Below, one piece after another: positions 14,841-23,209 of a stretch of DNA of 52,031 bases (position 1 is the first letter of the stretch; each line of letters starts with the position of its first letter). The notes under the pieces are model-generated. The model did not search any database. It was given only the letters and a program-made list of their open reading frames with translations, and was not told where the DNA came from. The DNA is from an uncultured Bacilli bacterium (GTDB taxonomy: Bacteria > Bacillota_I > Bacilli_A > RFN20 > CAG-449), in the NCBI GenBank assembly GCA_947629415.1, contig CANRDP010000007.1, positions 1 to 52,031 of the forward strand, given 5' to 3'. The translations under genes were made by a program, and so were the position numbers.

Positions 14841-16262
14841 ATGAAACCATTTTTAGACAAAGACTTTTTATTGGAAACGGATACAGCAAAAAAACTTTAT
14901 CATACGTATGCCGAGAAGATGCCAATTTTTGATTTTCACTGCCATCTTTCTCCCAAAGAAATTTATGAAGATAAAAAATATCGCTCATTGGAAGAAGTAT
15001 GGATTGGCGGAGGAAAAGATCATTACGGCGATCACTACAAATGGAGATTGATGCGTGAATTTGGTGTCGAAGAAAAATATATTACCGGAGATGCTTCGGA
15101 TTATGAGAAGTATGAAAAATTTGCGGAAATGATGCCATATGCCATCGGAAATCCGATTTATCATTGGTCGCATCTTGAATTACAACGATATTTTGGAATC
15201 AAAAAATTATTAAGTCCGGAAACCGCAAAAGAAATTTATGACGAAGCAAATAAGAAACTAGAAACATTAACTGCACGGAAAATGATTGAAATGAATAATG
15301 TTGCCGTCATTTATACTACCGATGATCCTGTAGACGATTTGCATTATCATGAATTGATTGCAAAAGATACCAGCTTCAAAACGAAAGTCTGTCCGGCTTT
15401 CCGTCCGGATAAAGCTTTGAATGTCGAATTGGATACTTTCTTTCCATGGTTTGAGAAATTGGAAGAATTGCATGGGAAGAAAATTCAAAATCTTTCGGAA
15501 TTCTTACTTGCTTTAGATGAAAGAGTAAAGTATTTTGACGATCATGGCACTGCAATTTCCGATCATGCTCTTGATGTTGTGATGTATGAAGATGCAAGTG
15601 AAGAAGAAGTGGAAGCGATCTTTGCGAAAGTATTGAGAAAAGAAATACTTACGGAAAAGGAACTCAATCAATACAAAGGATATATCTTGGTGCATTTGGG
15701 AAGACAATATCATAAATATGGTTGGGTGCAGCAATATCATATCGGTGCTTTACGAAATAATTCCAAACGAATGTATCGTTTAATCGGTGCCGATACCGGA
15801 TTTGACGCAACAGAAGATCAACCATTTGCCAGCAAATTATCCAGATTGTTAGGTGCTTTGGATGATACCGATGAATTACCTCGTACCATCTTATATTGTT
15901 TGAATCCTCGGGATAATGAAGTATTGGCAACTTTAAAGAATTGTTTCCAACAAGGCGGAGTGGTTGCAAAAATACAATTCGGTTCCGGTTGGTGGTTCAA
16001 TGATCAAAAAGATGGTATGGAACGGCAATTAACCGCATATATGAATGCGGGATTGCTCTCGAAATTTGTCGGTATGCTTACGGATTCCCGTTCCTTCCTC
16101 TCGTATACGCGTCATGAATATTTCCGTCGTACTTTATGTAATTTATTAGGTAACTTGATTGAATCCGGGCAATATCCGAATGACATTGAGTTCGTGGGAA
16201 AAGTTGTTGAAGACATTTGTTATTCAAATGCCGCGAATACTTTCAAAACTTTGAAAAAGTAA
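14841..16262 (+). CDS. uxaC: Uronate (glucuronate/galacturonate) isomerase
   Basis: The 473-residue amidohydrolase-fold isomerase converts galacturonate to tagaturonate (and glucuronate to fructuronate). The metal site HxH is in FDFHCHLSP, followed by TTDDPVDDL, FRPDKAL, GWVQQYHIGALRNN and GMLTDSRSFLSYTRHEYFRR, all UxaC signatures. The length fits the family. It follows uxaA by 18 bp with an AAGGAG site, and a strong terminator follows. This is the entry step of the galacturonate route whose later steps are the two preceding genes. Confidence 0.97.
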   Translation: MKPFLDKDFLLETDTAKKLYHTYAEKMPIFDFHCHLSPKEIYEDKKYRSLEEVWIGGGKDHYGDHYKWRLMREFGVEEKYITGDASDYEKYEKFAEMMPYAIGNPIYHWSHLELQRYFGIKKLLSPETAKEIYDEANKKLETLTARKMIEMNNVAVIYTTDDPVDDLHYHELIAKDTSFKTKVCPAFRPDKALNVELDTFFPWFEKLEELHGKKIQNLSEFLLALDERVKYFDDHGTAISDHALDVVMYEDASEEEVEAIFAKVLRKEILTEKELNQYKGYILVHLGRQYHKYGWVQQYHIGALRNNSKRMYRLIGADTGFDATEDQPFASKLSRLLGALDDTDELPRTILYCLNPRDNEVLATLKNCFQQGGVVAKIQFGSGWWFNDQKDGMERQLTAYMNAGLLSKFVGMLTDSRSFLSYTRHEYFRRTLCNLLGNLIESGQYPNDIEFVGKVVEDICYSNAANTFKTLKK

Positions 16263-16267
16263 GAAAA

Positions 16268-16296
16268 AAACTAGATTGCAAAATCTAGTTTTTTTT
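16268..16296 (+). terminator. Terminator after uxaC
   Basis: AAACTAGATT-GCAA-AATCTAGTTT followed by T residues, 5 bp past the uxaC stop. It ends the uxaBAC transcript and, being A/T flanked, may also serve the convergent pectinesterase gene. Confidence 0.92.
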
Positions 16297-16325
16297 ATGC
16301 GTAAAATCGAGAAGAAATTTTTATT

Positions 16326-17240
16326 TTAAAAATCGAGATATTCTTGGAGAATACGCAGATATTTTTCATAGGTATAAGAATCCATTTGCTTAAAATAGGG
16401 TACTCTTCCCAAAACTTTCGGATATTCATAAAAACGAGAATAACGCATGGGATCCACATTATGCCATTCCTGAATACCTTCTTTTTTAATATGGTTATCA
16501 TATTGGGAATCGATAAATACTACTTTTCCGAAAGGTCTCCAGGGACGGGAAAGATAGACACAATTCTGTAGATGCGTTTGATTTACAAAATGACATTGAT
16601 AAAATAAAAATCCTTGATTTTGAAATTGACTATGTCCGGGTGCTGTTATAAATCCGGGTCGATTGGAAATAATTTCGCATTGGTAGAACAAAGCTTTTCC
16701 GGTTCCGAAGATAAAATCGATATCTCCTTCGATTTTGCAATGACTAAAACGAGAGATCAAACTCCCTTCAATGAATAATTCTTCCGCAGAAAGGAAATGA
16801 AAATAGCGTTCTTTCAAATCATCGGGTAAAGGGCCAAGAAATAAAGTATCATGATAAGATTTTATCTCTATATTTTCAGCGATAAAACGATTTCCGTATA
16901 TTGCCAAGGCAACAGCTTGACCTTTTGAAGGATCACCGTCATTACGAATGGTAAGATTCATGAGTTTACAATCACTTCCCGTGATGAGAAGCGTTGGAGT
17001 ACGAAAAGTATTATAATCTCGACCATCGGGATGAATTTTTTGCGAAGAGTCTTCAAAAAAAAGAATGGTTTTTCCTATTCCGGCACCACGCAAAGTTATA
17101 TGAGGGAGCGAAAGACGAATTTTTTCGTGATAAACGCCTTCGGAAAGAACAATTTCCGCATTACCCATAGGATCAATTTGTTTCAACGCATCCTTAATCG
17201 TTTTTATCGGTCCTTGAGGGGAAACACAAATTTTTTGCAT
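16326..17240 (-). CDS. Pectinesterase (CE8), probably cytoplasmic
   Basis: The 304-residue right-handed beta-helix enzyme removes methyl esters from homogalacturonan. Family positions are Gln108 (GQAVAL), Asp131 (YHDTLF), Asp175 (DIDFIFG), Arg232 and Trp234 (SRPW). The usual glutamine of QDTL is His130 here, which is unusual because that Gln helps form the oxyanion hole. There is no signal peptide, so it should act on imported oligogalacturonides. It is transcribed divergently from the ABC operon and converges on uxaC. Confidence 0.93.
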   Translation of the reverse strand: MQKICVSPQGPIKTIKDALKQIDPMGNAEIVLSEGVYHEKIRLSLPHITLRGAGIGKTILFFEDSSQKIHPDGRDYNTFRTPTLLITGSDCKLMNLTIRNDGDPSKGQAVALAIYGNRFIAENIEIKSYHDTLFLGPLPDDLKERYFHFLSAEELFIEGSLISRFSHCKIEGDIDFIFGTGKALFYQCEIISNRPGFITAPGHSQFQNQGFLFYQCHFVNQTHLQNCVYLSRPWRPFGKVVFIDSQYDNHIKKEGIQEWHNVDPMRYSRFYEYPKVLGRVPYFKQMDSYTYEKYLRILQEYLDF

Positions 17241-17263
17241 ACATACACCTTCATTTCATTATT

Positions 17264-17292
17264 ATTATAAATACGATAAAAATGATTGAAAA
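17264..17292 (-). promoter_or_regulatory. Promoter of the pectinesterase gene
   Basis: On the minus strand: TTTTCA (17292-17287), 17-bp spacer, TATAAT (17269-17264). The gene starts at 17240 after an AAGGTG ribosome site. Confidence 0.65.
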
Positions 17293-17354
17293 GTAAAATA
17301 AATGTTTTCATGGAAAAAGAAGTAATAAAAAAAATGTAAATATTGTCTTAAAAT

Positions 17355-17368
17355 ATTGACAAATAAAT
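17355..17368 (+). repeat. ATTGACAAATAAAT repeat, copy 1
   Basis: An exact 14-bp duplicate of 17476-17489, 121 bp upstream of it. The second copy supplies the -35 of the operon promoter. The first copy contains TTGACA but no good -10 at normal spacing. It could be a decayed or weak second promoter or an upstream regulator site. Confidence 0.45.
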
Positions 17369-17476
17369 TTCAGCACAAAAATAGATATTTTATTGTATTT
17401 TTTTTCTTTTTTACATTTTTCGTCAAGAAGAGAAAGAAAAAATTGCGGAAAAGCCGAACAAAATATAATTTTGTAA

Positions 17477-17505
17477 TTGACAAATAAATAGTGCTTCATT
17501 AAAAT
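17477..17505 (+). promoter_or_regulatory. Main promoter of the oligogalacturonide transporter operon
   Basis: Consensus TTGACA (17477-17482), exact 17-bp spacer and TAAAAT (17500-17505). Transcription should begin near 17512, just before the cre box. It is the best sigma-A promoter seen in the island and drives the 12-kb operon. Confidence 0.85.
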
Positions 17506-17517
17506 AAACATGTAGAG

Positions 17518-17531
17518 TGTAAACGCTTACA
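17518..17531 (+). promoter_or_regulatory. Catabolite-responsive element (cre, CcpA operator)
   Basis: TGTAAACGCTTACA fits the cre consensus TGWAARCGYTWNCW at every position. It lies about 6-19 bp downstream of the predicted transcription start, where CcpA binding blocks elongation or promoter clearance. It predicts glucose repression of the pectin importer operon. A LacI-family pectin repressor could use a similar CG-centred site. Confidence 0.9.
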
Positions 17532-17549
17532 CAAACCGAGGTGCTGGCT

Positions 17550-18326
17550 TTGTCAAAACGAAATTATATGATTTTCGATCTTGTGTTATTGACAATTATC
17601 GGAAGTGTCATAGAAGGTGTATTGACTTATGCAAGCAATCAGGTAATCTTCTTAATGGAAGGCTTTACCGTTTCCTTCGTTGTTCTATTTGCTCTAATTG
17701 GAATGTTTCGATGGAATTGGTTTGGCGTAATCCCGGGGATAGGCACAGCAGCAACACAGATTTTTATTCAAAATCAATGTAATGGTGCTTATCAAGCGAA
17801 TCCTTCAATGGCTGCTGGAATATTAAGCGGAATTTGCGCAACCGTATTTACTTGCTTCTTGTTCCGAGTGATTCCAAAAGAGAAAATGAAGGAAAAGATC
17901 GGGTTTTTGTTCCTCTATAGTGGTGTAGCATTTATACTTTATAGCCTTGTCTACGTATCTGTTTGGGTTATTTTCGGAAAAGTAGATTTCTTTTTTGCTT
18001 TTGGGAAGATTATTGGCTGGAACTTACTGAATTATGTCATGGCCTCCATTGTCCTTCTAATTGCAAATAAACAAAGGTACTTCTTGGTAGATATGAATGA
18101 TTATCTTCTTTATCTACATAATGTACCTGAAAGCGCACGAATCCGAGAAGAAATTCAAGAAGACAAGGAAAATTCCGTGATGAGCGAAATTGCTGACAGC
18201 GATGAAACAAATGACATCGCCTTGCTTGATGGCGGAACATTAAGCGAAGAACAGCTCATCGAACTTAAAAAAACTTTCGAAGAGAAGGAAGGAGAGAAAA
18301 AAGATGGAATTGGAAAGAGTCAGTGA
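17550..18326 (+). CDS. Six-span membrane protein with acidic tail, first gene of the importer operon
   Basis: Not recognised. About 258 residues, with roughly six hydrophobic segments in residues 4-165 (for example LLTIIGSVIEGVLTY, FVVLFALIGMFRW, MAAGILSGICATVFTCFLF, FILYSLVYVSVWVIF). A ~90-residue acidic, probably cytoplasmic tail follows (SEEQLIELKKTFEEKEGE). The TTG start at 17550 is preferred because GAGGTG lies 6-11 bp upstream; the GTG at 17541 has no ribosome site. It is co-transcribed with LplB, overlapping it by 23 bp, which argues for a role with the transporter. Size and topology recall ECF S-components, but no motif proves it. Confidence 0.75.
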   Translation: MSKRNYMIFDLVLLTIIGSVIEGVLTYASNQVIFLMEGFTVSFVVLFALIGMFRWNWFGVIPGIGTAATQIFIQNQCNGAYQANPSMAAGILSGICATVFTCFLFRVIPKEKMKEKIGFLFLYSGVAFILYSLVYVSVWVIFGKVDFFFAFGKIIGWNLLNYVMASIVLLIANKQRYFLVDMNDYLLYLHNVPESARIREEIQEDKENSVMSEIADSDETNDIALLDGGTLSEEQLIELKKTFEEKEGEKKDGIGKSQ

Positions 18327-19314
18327 AGAAGAATTAGAACAAATCGAAAAAAATCACTGGTGGACCCAATTAAAGCGTATTGCCAAAGATTGGCGTCTTT
18401 ATGTGATGTTTCTTCCATTAGCGTTCGTCTTCGTATGTTGGAAGTATCTTCCATTATCCGGCTTATTGATCGGATTTGAAAACTATTCCGCTGCTGCTGG
18501 TGTAACCACATCGCGTTTAGTTGGATTAGAGTGGTTCCAAAGATTAATTTTTGGTGACATGAGTGCTGATTTCTGGTCGGCATTTCGTAATACCTTTGTC
18601 ATCAGTTTCTATGGATTAGTATTTGGTTTCCCATTCCCAATTATTCTTGCGTTATTGTTTTCTGAAATCAAGAATAACTACTATCGAAGCGTTGTGCAGA
18701 TTTTCTGTTACTTACCAAAATTCGTTTCAATCGTTGTTATTACGACAATTACAATTTGTATGTTGCGACCGGCTACAGGAAATAGTGGTGCGGGACCATT
18801 AGCGGCATTCTTTGATACTATTGGTTTCATTAAAGCAAGTGATGTTGCGGAAGGTATTGCAAGAGATCCTGAATATTTCCGTGCTATGTATCAAATAACT
18901 GGTATTTGGGAAACCGGTGGATATTCATCCATTGTTTATTTTGCGGCAATTATCGGTATTTCACCGACATCCTATGAAGCAGCAAGAATTGATGGAGCAA
19001 ATAAAATGGCTCAGATCAAATATGTTACTTTCCCGGGAATTGCTTCCACTTTAACCATCATGTTAATTCTTGAAATCGGACACTTACTTACGGTTGGTTA
19101 TGAAAAAGTTTTACTTTTGACAGGTAATGGATCTGCACCGAACCTTGCAACTGGTGAAGTTGTCACTTCCTTCGTTTACCGTATTTCTTTAGGTGCACAG
19201 AATCTGGAATCTCTCGGTGCTGCGGCTGATTTGCTGAATGCAATTATCGCTATGTTACTGGTTTTAGGTTCGAACCAAATTGCACGTCGAGTCTCTTCGA
19301 CATCGCTTTATTAA
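18304..19314 (+). CDS. lplB: ABC sugar transporter permease, LplB/YteP type
   Basis: The 336-residue inner-membrane permease of the CUT1 family has a ~35-residue charged N-terminus and then six membrane spans. The cytoplasmic EAA loop that contacts the ATPase reads SYEAARIDGANKMAQIKYVTFPGI (residues ~223-246). It forms the channel with the YtcP-type partner 16 bp downstream. LplB/YtcP pairs import pectin-derived oligosaccharides in related Bacillota. The start overlaps the preceding gene and has its own AAGGAG site. Confidence 0.93.
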   Translation: MELERVSEEELEQIEKNHWWTQLKRIAKDWRLYVMFLPLAFVFVCWKYLPLSGLLIGFENYSAAAGVTTSRLVGLEWFQRLIFGDMSADFWSAFRNTFVISFYGLVFGFPFPIILALLFSEIKNNYYRSVVQIFCYLPKFVSIVVITTITICMLRPATGNSGAGPLAAFFDTIGFIKASDVAEGIARDPEYFRAMYQITGIWETGGYSSIVYFAAIIGISPTSYEAARIDGANKMAQIKYVTFPGIASTLTIMLILEIGHLLTVGYEKVLLLTGNGSAPNLATGEVVTSFVYRISLGAQNLESLGAAADLLNAIIAMLLVLGSNQIARRVSSTSLY

Positions 19315-19330
19315 GGGAGGATAGTTATTT

Positions 19331-20230
19331 ATGGAAAAGAATTTAGATATTTCTGAAATTATATTTAAGATCTTTGCTTACCTTTTTGTAACGATCTTCG
19401 CCTTACTTTGTTTGTATCCCTTTATCTTCGTATTGAGTGCTTCGTTTTCCGGAGAAACCGCAATTGATATGGGAGAAGTTGTCTTATTCCCGGTGGATTT
19501 CCAGACGGTAGCGTTCAATACCATTATCATTGATGATGGATTCTGGATTAGTTATACCAATACATTGTTCATTACATTATATGGTACACTTTGGTCCATG
19601 ATTACCTCAATGCTTGGTGCTTATGCATTATCAAAGAAAAGACTTGTCTTCCGTAGACAATTGAATTTCTTGCTTGTATTTACTATGTGGTTCTCTGCAG
19701 GTATGGTTCCTACATATTTAAATTACTTGGATACACAAGATGTATTGAATGCACTCAGCATTACCGATAACAAATGGTTAATCGTCTTGGCAATGGGTAC
19801 TTCCGCATATAACGTTATTCTTTTAAGAAATGCCTTTGAAGGTGTTCCAAAAGAAATTGAAGAAGCTGCGACGGTTGATGGAGCAAGCGAATTCCAGATA
19901 TTCAAAAATGTCTATGTTCCTATGTCGAAAGCAACTATTGCTACCGTTGCCTTATTCTTCGGAATCAGCCGTTGGAATGGTTACTTCTGGGCAAGACAAA
20001 TGCTATCGGCGGACCCGAATGCACAACCTTTGCAAGTTTACATTCGAAATACTTTGGAGCGTTATGTCGACTCTTCTGGTTCGGAACCAGCACCCTTCCC
20101 TTATGAATGCTCTCCATATGCATTCGTATACGCTATGATTGTTTGCGCGATTATTCCGATTGTCATCATCTATCCGTTTATTCAAAAATATTTCGCTGTT
20201 GGTGTCAATTTAGGTGGCGTAAAAGAATAA
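19331..20230 (+). CDS. ytcP: ABC sugar transporter permease, YtcP/LplC type
   Basis: The 299-residue second permease of the CUT1 importer. Six spans are visible from residue ~15 onward. The EAA loop reads IEEAATVDGASEFQIFKNVYVP (~175-197), and the protein ends in the VNLGGVKE-type tail usual for the YtcP subgroup. It pairs with the upstream LplB protein. An AGGGAGG site lies before the ATG. A stable hairpin after its stop separates it from the binding-protein gene. Confidence 0.94.
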   Translation: MEKNLDISEIIFKIFAYLFVTIFALLCLYPFIFVLSASFSGETAIDMGEVVLFPVDFQTVAFNTIIIDDGFWISYTNTLFITLYGTLWSMITSMLGAYALSKKRLVFRRQLNFLLVFTMWFSAGMVPTYLNYLDTQDVLNALSITDNKWLIVLAMGTSAYNVILLRNAFEGVPKEIEEAATVDGASEFQIFKNVYVPMSKATIATVALFFGISRWNGYFWARQMLSADPNAQPLQVYIRNTLERYVDSSGSEPAPFPYECSPYAFVYAMIVCAIIPIVIIYPFIQKYFAVGVNLGGVKE

Positions 20231-20243
20231 TTATTAAATTTGT

Positions 20244-20274
20244 TTAACCATTCTTCGTCGCGAAGAATTGTTAA
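20244..20274 (+). promoter_or_regulatory. Hairpin between permease and binding-protein genes
   Basis: TTAAC + ATTCTTCG (20244-20257) pairs with CGAAGAAT + GTTAA (20261-20274): 13 base pairs with one mismatch and a 3-nt loop. No T tract follows, so it is not a good terminator. Its likely role is an RNA processing or 5' stability element for the binding-protein mRNA. Confidence 0.6.
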
Positions 20275-20310
20275 TAAAAAGAATTTTTGAAAGGAGATTA
20301 AAGCTTAAAT

Positions 20311-22464
20311 ATGAAAAAGAAAATTCTTTTGATGGGACTTGCTTCCGTAGGTCTCATGGGTCTTGCATCTTGTAACAATGATTATCAACCGGATCTTTCA
20401 GAAAAAGTTGAACTCAACATGTCTGTTCAATATGCAAAGGCCGAAACACGTATGGCTTTCCATGCTGAAGCTACATCAGTTACATTACCATACACGGATC
20501 CATCCGGAAATGTGTATAATGATGGTGATTTGAAACCAGTTTGGAAGGCAGTATCTGACAAATTGAATATCAAAATTAATGATGTTTCACCAAAAGATTC
20601 TGTGAATGATTCCTTTAAAGATTGGCAAACAAGAGGCTTTGACAATGTTGATGTTTTCCAAGGTGGTGCCACCAATATTCAAAACTATGCTACCGAGCAT
20701 CCGGATGCCATCTTAGACTTAAATCAATACATGGATAAACTTCCGAATTTCCGTCGTTTCTTAGATGGTAACGCAGTCGTGAAGAGAACCATCACAAACT
20801 ATAGTGGTAATATCTACTATGCACCATATTTCGATGGATACGATGACATTGAAAAAATGGTATTGATGAGAGTTGACTTTGTAAAGAAACTTTTAGATGA
20901 TAATTTACCTTCCAATTTGGATGAATCAACGACAATTACTGCTTCTTATGATACCTTCTTACCGGAAACTTTTGAAAAGAAAGTTAAGGTAATGAAATCC
21001 GATTATAAAACAACAGAAGAAATTACCAAAAAATATACCAAGAATCCGATTACACGTCAAAATGAAAAAGGAACATTAAATGGCAAAAATTTGGTTCAAG
21101 CTTTGCGTGAACATATCGATCAAACCTACAACAACTACTATGGTACAAAACGTTCTGATTTGTTTATTGGCCCGAATGCAGCATATGATGCCGATGAATT
21201 AGTTGCTTTATTACGTTGTGTTAAAGCAAATCCGGCTTTCCTTACCGGAAGTGCAAGTAGTGAAATGTATCCAATTTTCAACCGTGAAAATAAAAACTCC
21301 CGTGTTGGTGACCTCTTTGGTTTAATGGGACAAATGTTCGGTGTCCGTGGAATGATGTCCAAGAACGGATATTTGTACATCAATAGCAATGGTGATGTCG
21401 TTGATGCAAGATGGCAAGATGATACTGTCGAAGCATTAAAACGTTTCCATCAAATGTATGCCGAAGGATTAATCCTTCCGAACTTCACTTCCGATACTGC
21501 TGGTGGTGGTACCGGTGGATCCATCTATAAGGCTGTTCATGGTAAGAATGTCGGTTTCTGTTCCTTTGACTATGCACAAACACAGACCGTCTATCATGAA
21601 ACATCCGTAGCGAAAAATATTGCAGATTACGATTTTGAACCTGTCATTTCTCCTGTTGCCAAATGGAATGGTAAAGATGAATTTACTCGTTTCCATGAAT
21701 CTTGGAGATCCGTTAAAACCGAAGGTTGGGGAATTTCCGGTTATGTGAAAAATAATCCGGCAAAATTAGATCGTTGTTTAGCTCTCTTTGATTATTTCTG
21801 GTCGGAAGAAGGACAACAATTGATGTCCTATGGTCCGGATTCCTATATTGCAAAAGATGCCAATGGTAATCTTGAAAAAATTGATTATATGGGAAAACAA
21901 GTTCCAAAACTTTCCGATGCAACCGTAAAACAATTAAAAGAAATTGCTGATTACAACTATACGAACTACTATCGTTATTATGTTGGTGGTACATTCCCAA
22001 TCGGTTATATTAAAGAACAAGGTATGGAATATCAATGTAATGCACCGCAAGGAAAAGCAGGACTTGATAAAGTTGAAAATGCCATTGCTCTTGGCGTTAT
22101 CGAATATCCGGATGTCACTTGGACAAATAGTGATAAGTGGAGATGGATTGTTCCGACAACCTTTGCTTTCGGTTCTGTCGATGCAAACGCTGTAACCCAA
22201 AACTATGTTGCATTAAATGACTACGTTAATAATACCAATGGTAAGATTAACAACTGGTCTGCTATTGTTATGTATGGATTTGGTACAACTGGACAAATCG
22301 ATGATGGTTCAACAGAAAAATTAAGTAATGGATCTGTGGTCAAAAAACCGCCGGTATCCGTCACAACACTTTCTGAATCTGCCTACAAGACTTATATGAA
22401 GACCGAATTAAAAGGTGATTCTTACGTCGAGCTTCATAACACAGCTTGGAAAGATATGTATTAA
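20311..22464 (+). CDS. Large extracellular solute-binding lipoprotein of the importer
   Basis: The 717-residue binding protein starts with a lipoprotein signal peptide: positively charged MKKK, a hydrophobic stretch, and the lipobox LASC with the lipidated Cys near residue 22. It belongs to the large LplA/YtcQ-like binding proteins that serve LplB/YtcP permeases. Members are usually 500-560 residues, so this one is about 150-200 longer; extra segments lie around residues 195-300. It should capture pectic oligosaccharides on the cell surface. Both flanks of the gene carry RNA hairpins. Strong AAAGGAG site. Confidence 0.9.
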   Translation: MKKKILLMGLASVGLMGLASCNNDYQPDLSEKVELNMSVQYAKAETRMAFHAEATSVTLPYTDPSGNVYNDGDLKPVWKAVSDKLNIKINDVSPKDSVNDSFKDWQTRGFDNVDVFQGGATNIQNYATEHPDAILDLNQYMDKLPNFRRFLDGNAVVKRTITNYSGNIYYAPYFDGYDDIEKMVLMRVDFVKKLLDDNLPSNLDESTTITASYDTFLPETFEKKVKVMKSDYKTTEEITKKYTKNPITRQNEKGTLNGKNLVQALREHIDQTYNNYYGTKRSDLFIGPNAAYDADELVALLRCVKANPAFLTGSASSEMYPIFNRENKNSRVGDLFGLMGQMFGVRGMMSKNGYLYINSNGDVVDARWQDDTVEALKRFHQMYAEGLILPNFTSDTAGGGTGGSIYKAVHGKNVGFCSFDYAQTQTVYHETSVAKNIADYDFEPVISPVAKWNGKDEFTRFHESWRSVKTEGWGISGYVKNNPAKLDRCLALFDYFWSEEGQQLMSYGPDSYIAKDANGNLEKIDYMGKQVPKLSDATVKQLKEIADYNYTNYYRYYVGGTFPIGYIKEQGMEYQCNAPQGKAGLDKVENAIALGVIEYPDVTWTNSDKWRWIVPTTFAFGSVDANAVTQNYVALNDYVNNTNGKINNWSAIVMYGFGTTGQIDDGSTEKLSNGSVVKKPPVSVTTLSESAYKTYMKTELKGDSYVELHNTAWKDMY

Positions 22465-22498
22465 TATCTCTCTCTTTGATCTTAATTTTTATTGATAT

Positions 22499-22531
22499 GT
22501 GGGAAGGAAGAGTGCTCTCCTTCCTCCCCAC
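22499..22531 (+). promoter_or_regulatory. GC-richer hairpin behind the binding-protein gene
   Basis: GTGGG...AAGGAAGAG and CTCTCCTT...CCCAC form a long, slightly bulged stem with a 2-nt tip. Only a short pyrimidine run follows (CTTTCTATTTT), so it may be a leaky terminator or a 3' stabiliser. It would let the binding protein be made in excess over the downstream genes. Confidence 0.65.
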
Positions 22532-22554
22532 TTTCTATTTTGGAGGATAAAATT

Positions 22555-23208
22555 ATGAAAAAATGGCTTCAAATAGTTCAAAAGTATGTTTTCCAAGTTT
22601 CGGTAGGAGTATTTGGCGTACTTTTCATCTATTCTTTAATCTTTTCTACACCGGTAGCTACGTTGGTAAGAGTTTTAGTCTCTTCCGGAGGTCTACCAAT
22701 AAAGGACAGAGTTCCGGATGCAATTAATGCACTTGCACCGAATGCGTTAGCTCTTGTGAATCAAAATGAAACAATCGGACGATCATTAATGTATTTATCT
22801 ATCGTCGGTTTGATTCTTTGCGGAATTAATATTGTTTATCGTTCGCATATTCGAAAGAAATATTATTTGACGAATAAAATCGTTGTCGGTATCTGGGTAG
22901 TGTTTACCTTAGGTTGTGCAATCTTTATGCTTGCAACCATTATCCCATTTATGATCGATTTTATGAATCTTCCTTTCGAAGCGATTAACGAAATTGTTAT
23001 TACCCGTGAATATACACCTTTGGATAGTGGTGCCATAGGGTATTATATTTTTGGAATTTTGCTTGCGATTGTTCTTTTGGTTTTCTTTGCCGGTGTGTTG
23101 ACGCTATTTATTCAAAAAATAAAAGAGAGTATGTCTTCAAAAGAAGAAGAATCTACAAATGTTGAAGTTAAAGTAGAGAATTCTGAATTAAACGAGGAGG
23201 TAAAATAA
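22555..23208 (+). CDS. Four-span membrane protein of unknown function in the importer operon
   Basis: Not recognised; 217 residues. Hydrophobic segments lie near residues 13-32, 78-97, 115-138 and 165-190. A ~45-residue extracytoplasmic loop follows span 1, and the cytoplasmic tail is acidic (EEESTNVEVK). ATG 22555 with TTGGAGG upstream is chosen; the longer frame upstream would run through the hairpin. It is followed after 1 bp by another membrane gene and then by the dedicated ATPase, so it probably works with the importer. Confidence 0.75.
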   Translation: MKKWLQIVQKYVFQVSVGVFGVLFIYSLIFSTPVATLVRVLVSSGGLPIKDRVPDAINALAPNALALVNQNETIGRSLMYLSIVGLILCGINIVYRSHIRKKYYLTNKIVVGIWVVFTLGCAIFMLATIIPFMIDFMNLPFEAINEIVITREYTPLDSGAIGYYIFGILLAIVLLVFFAGVLTLFIQKIKESMSSKEEESTNVEVKVENSELNEEVK

Positions 23209-23209
23209 G

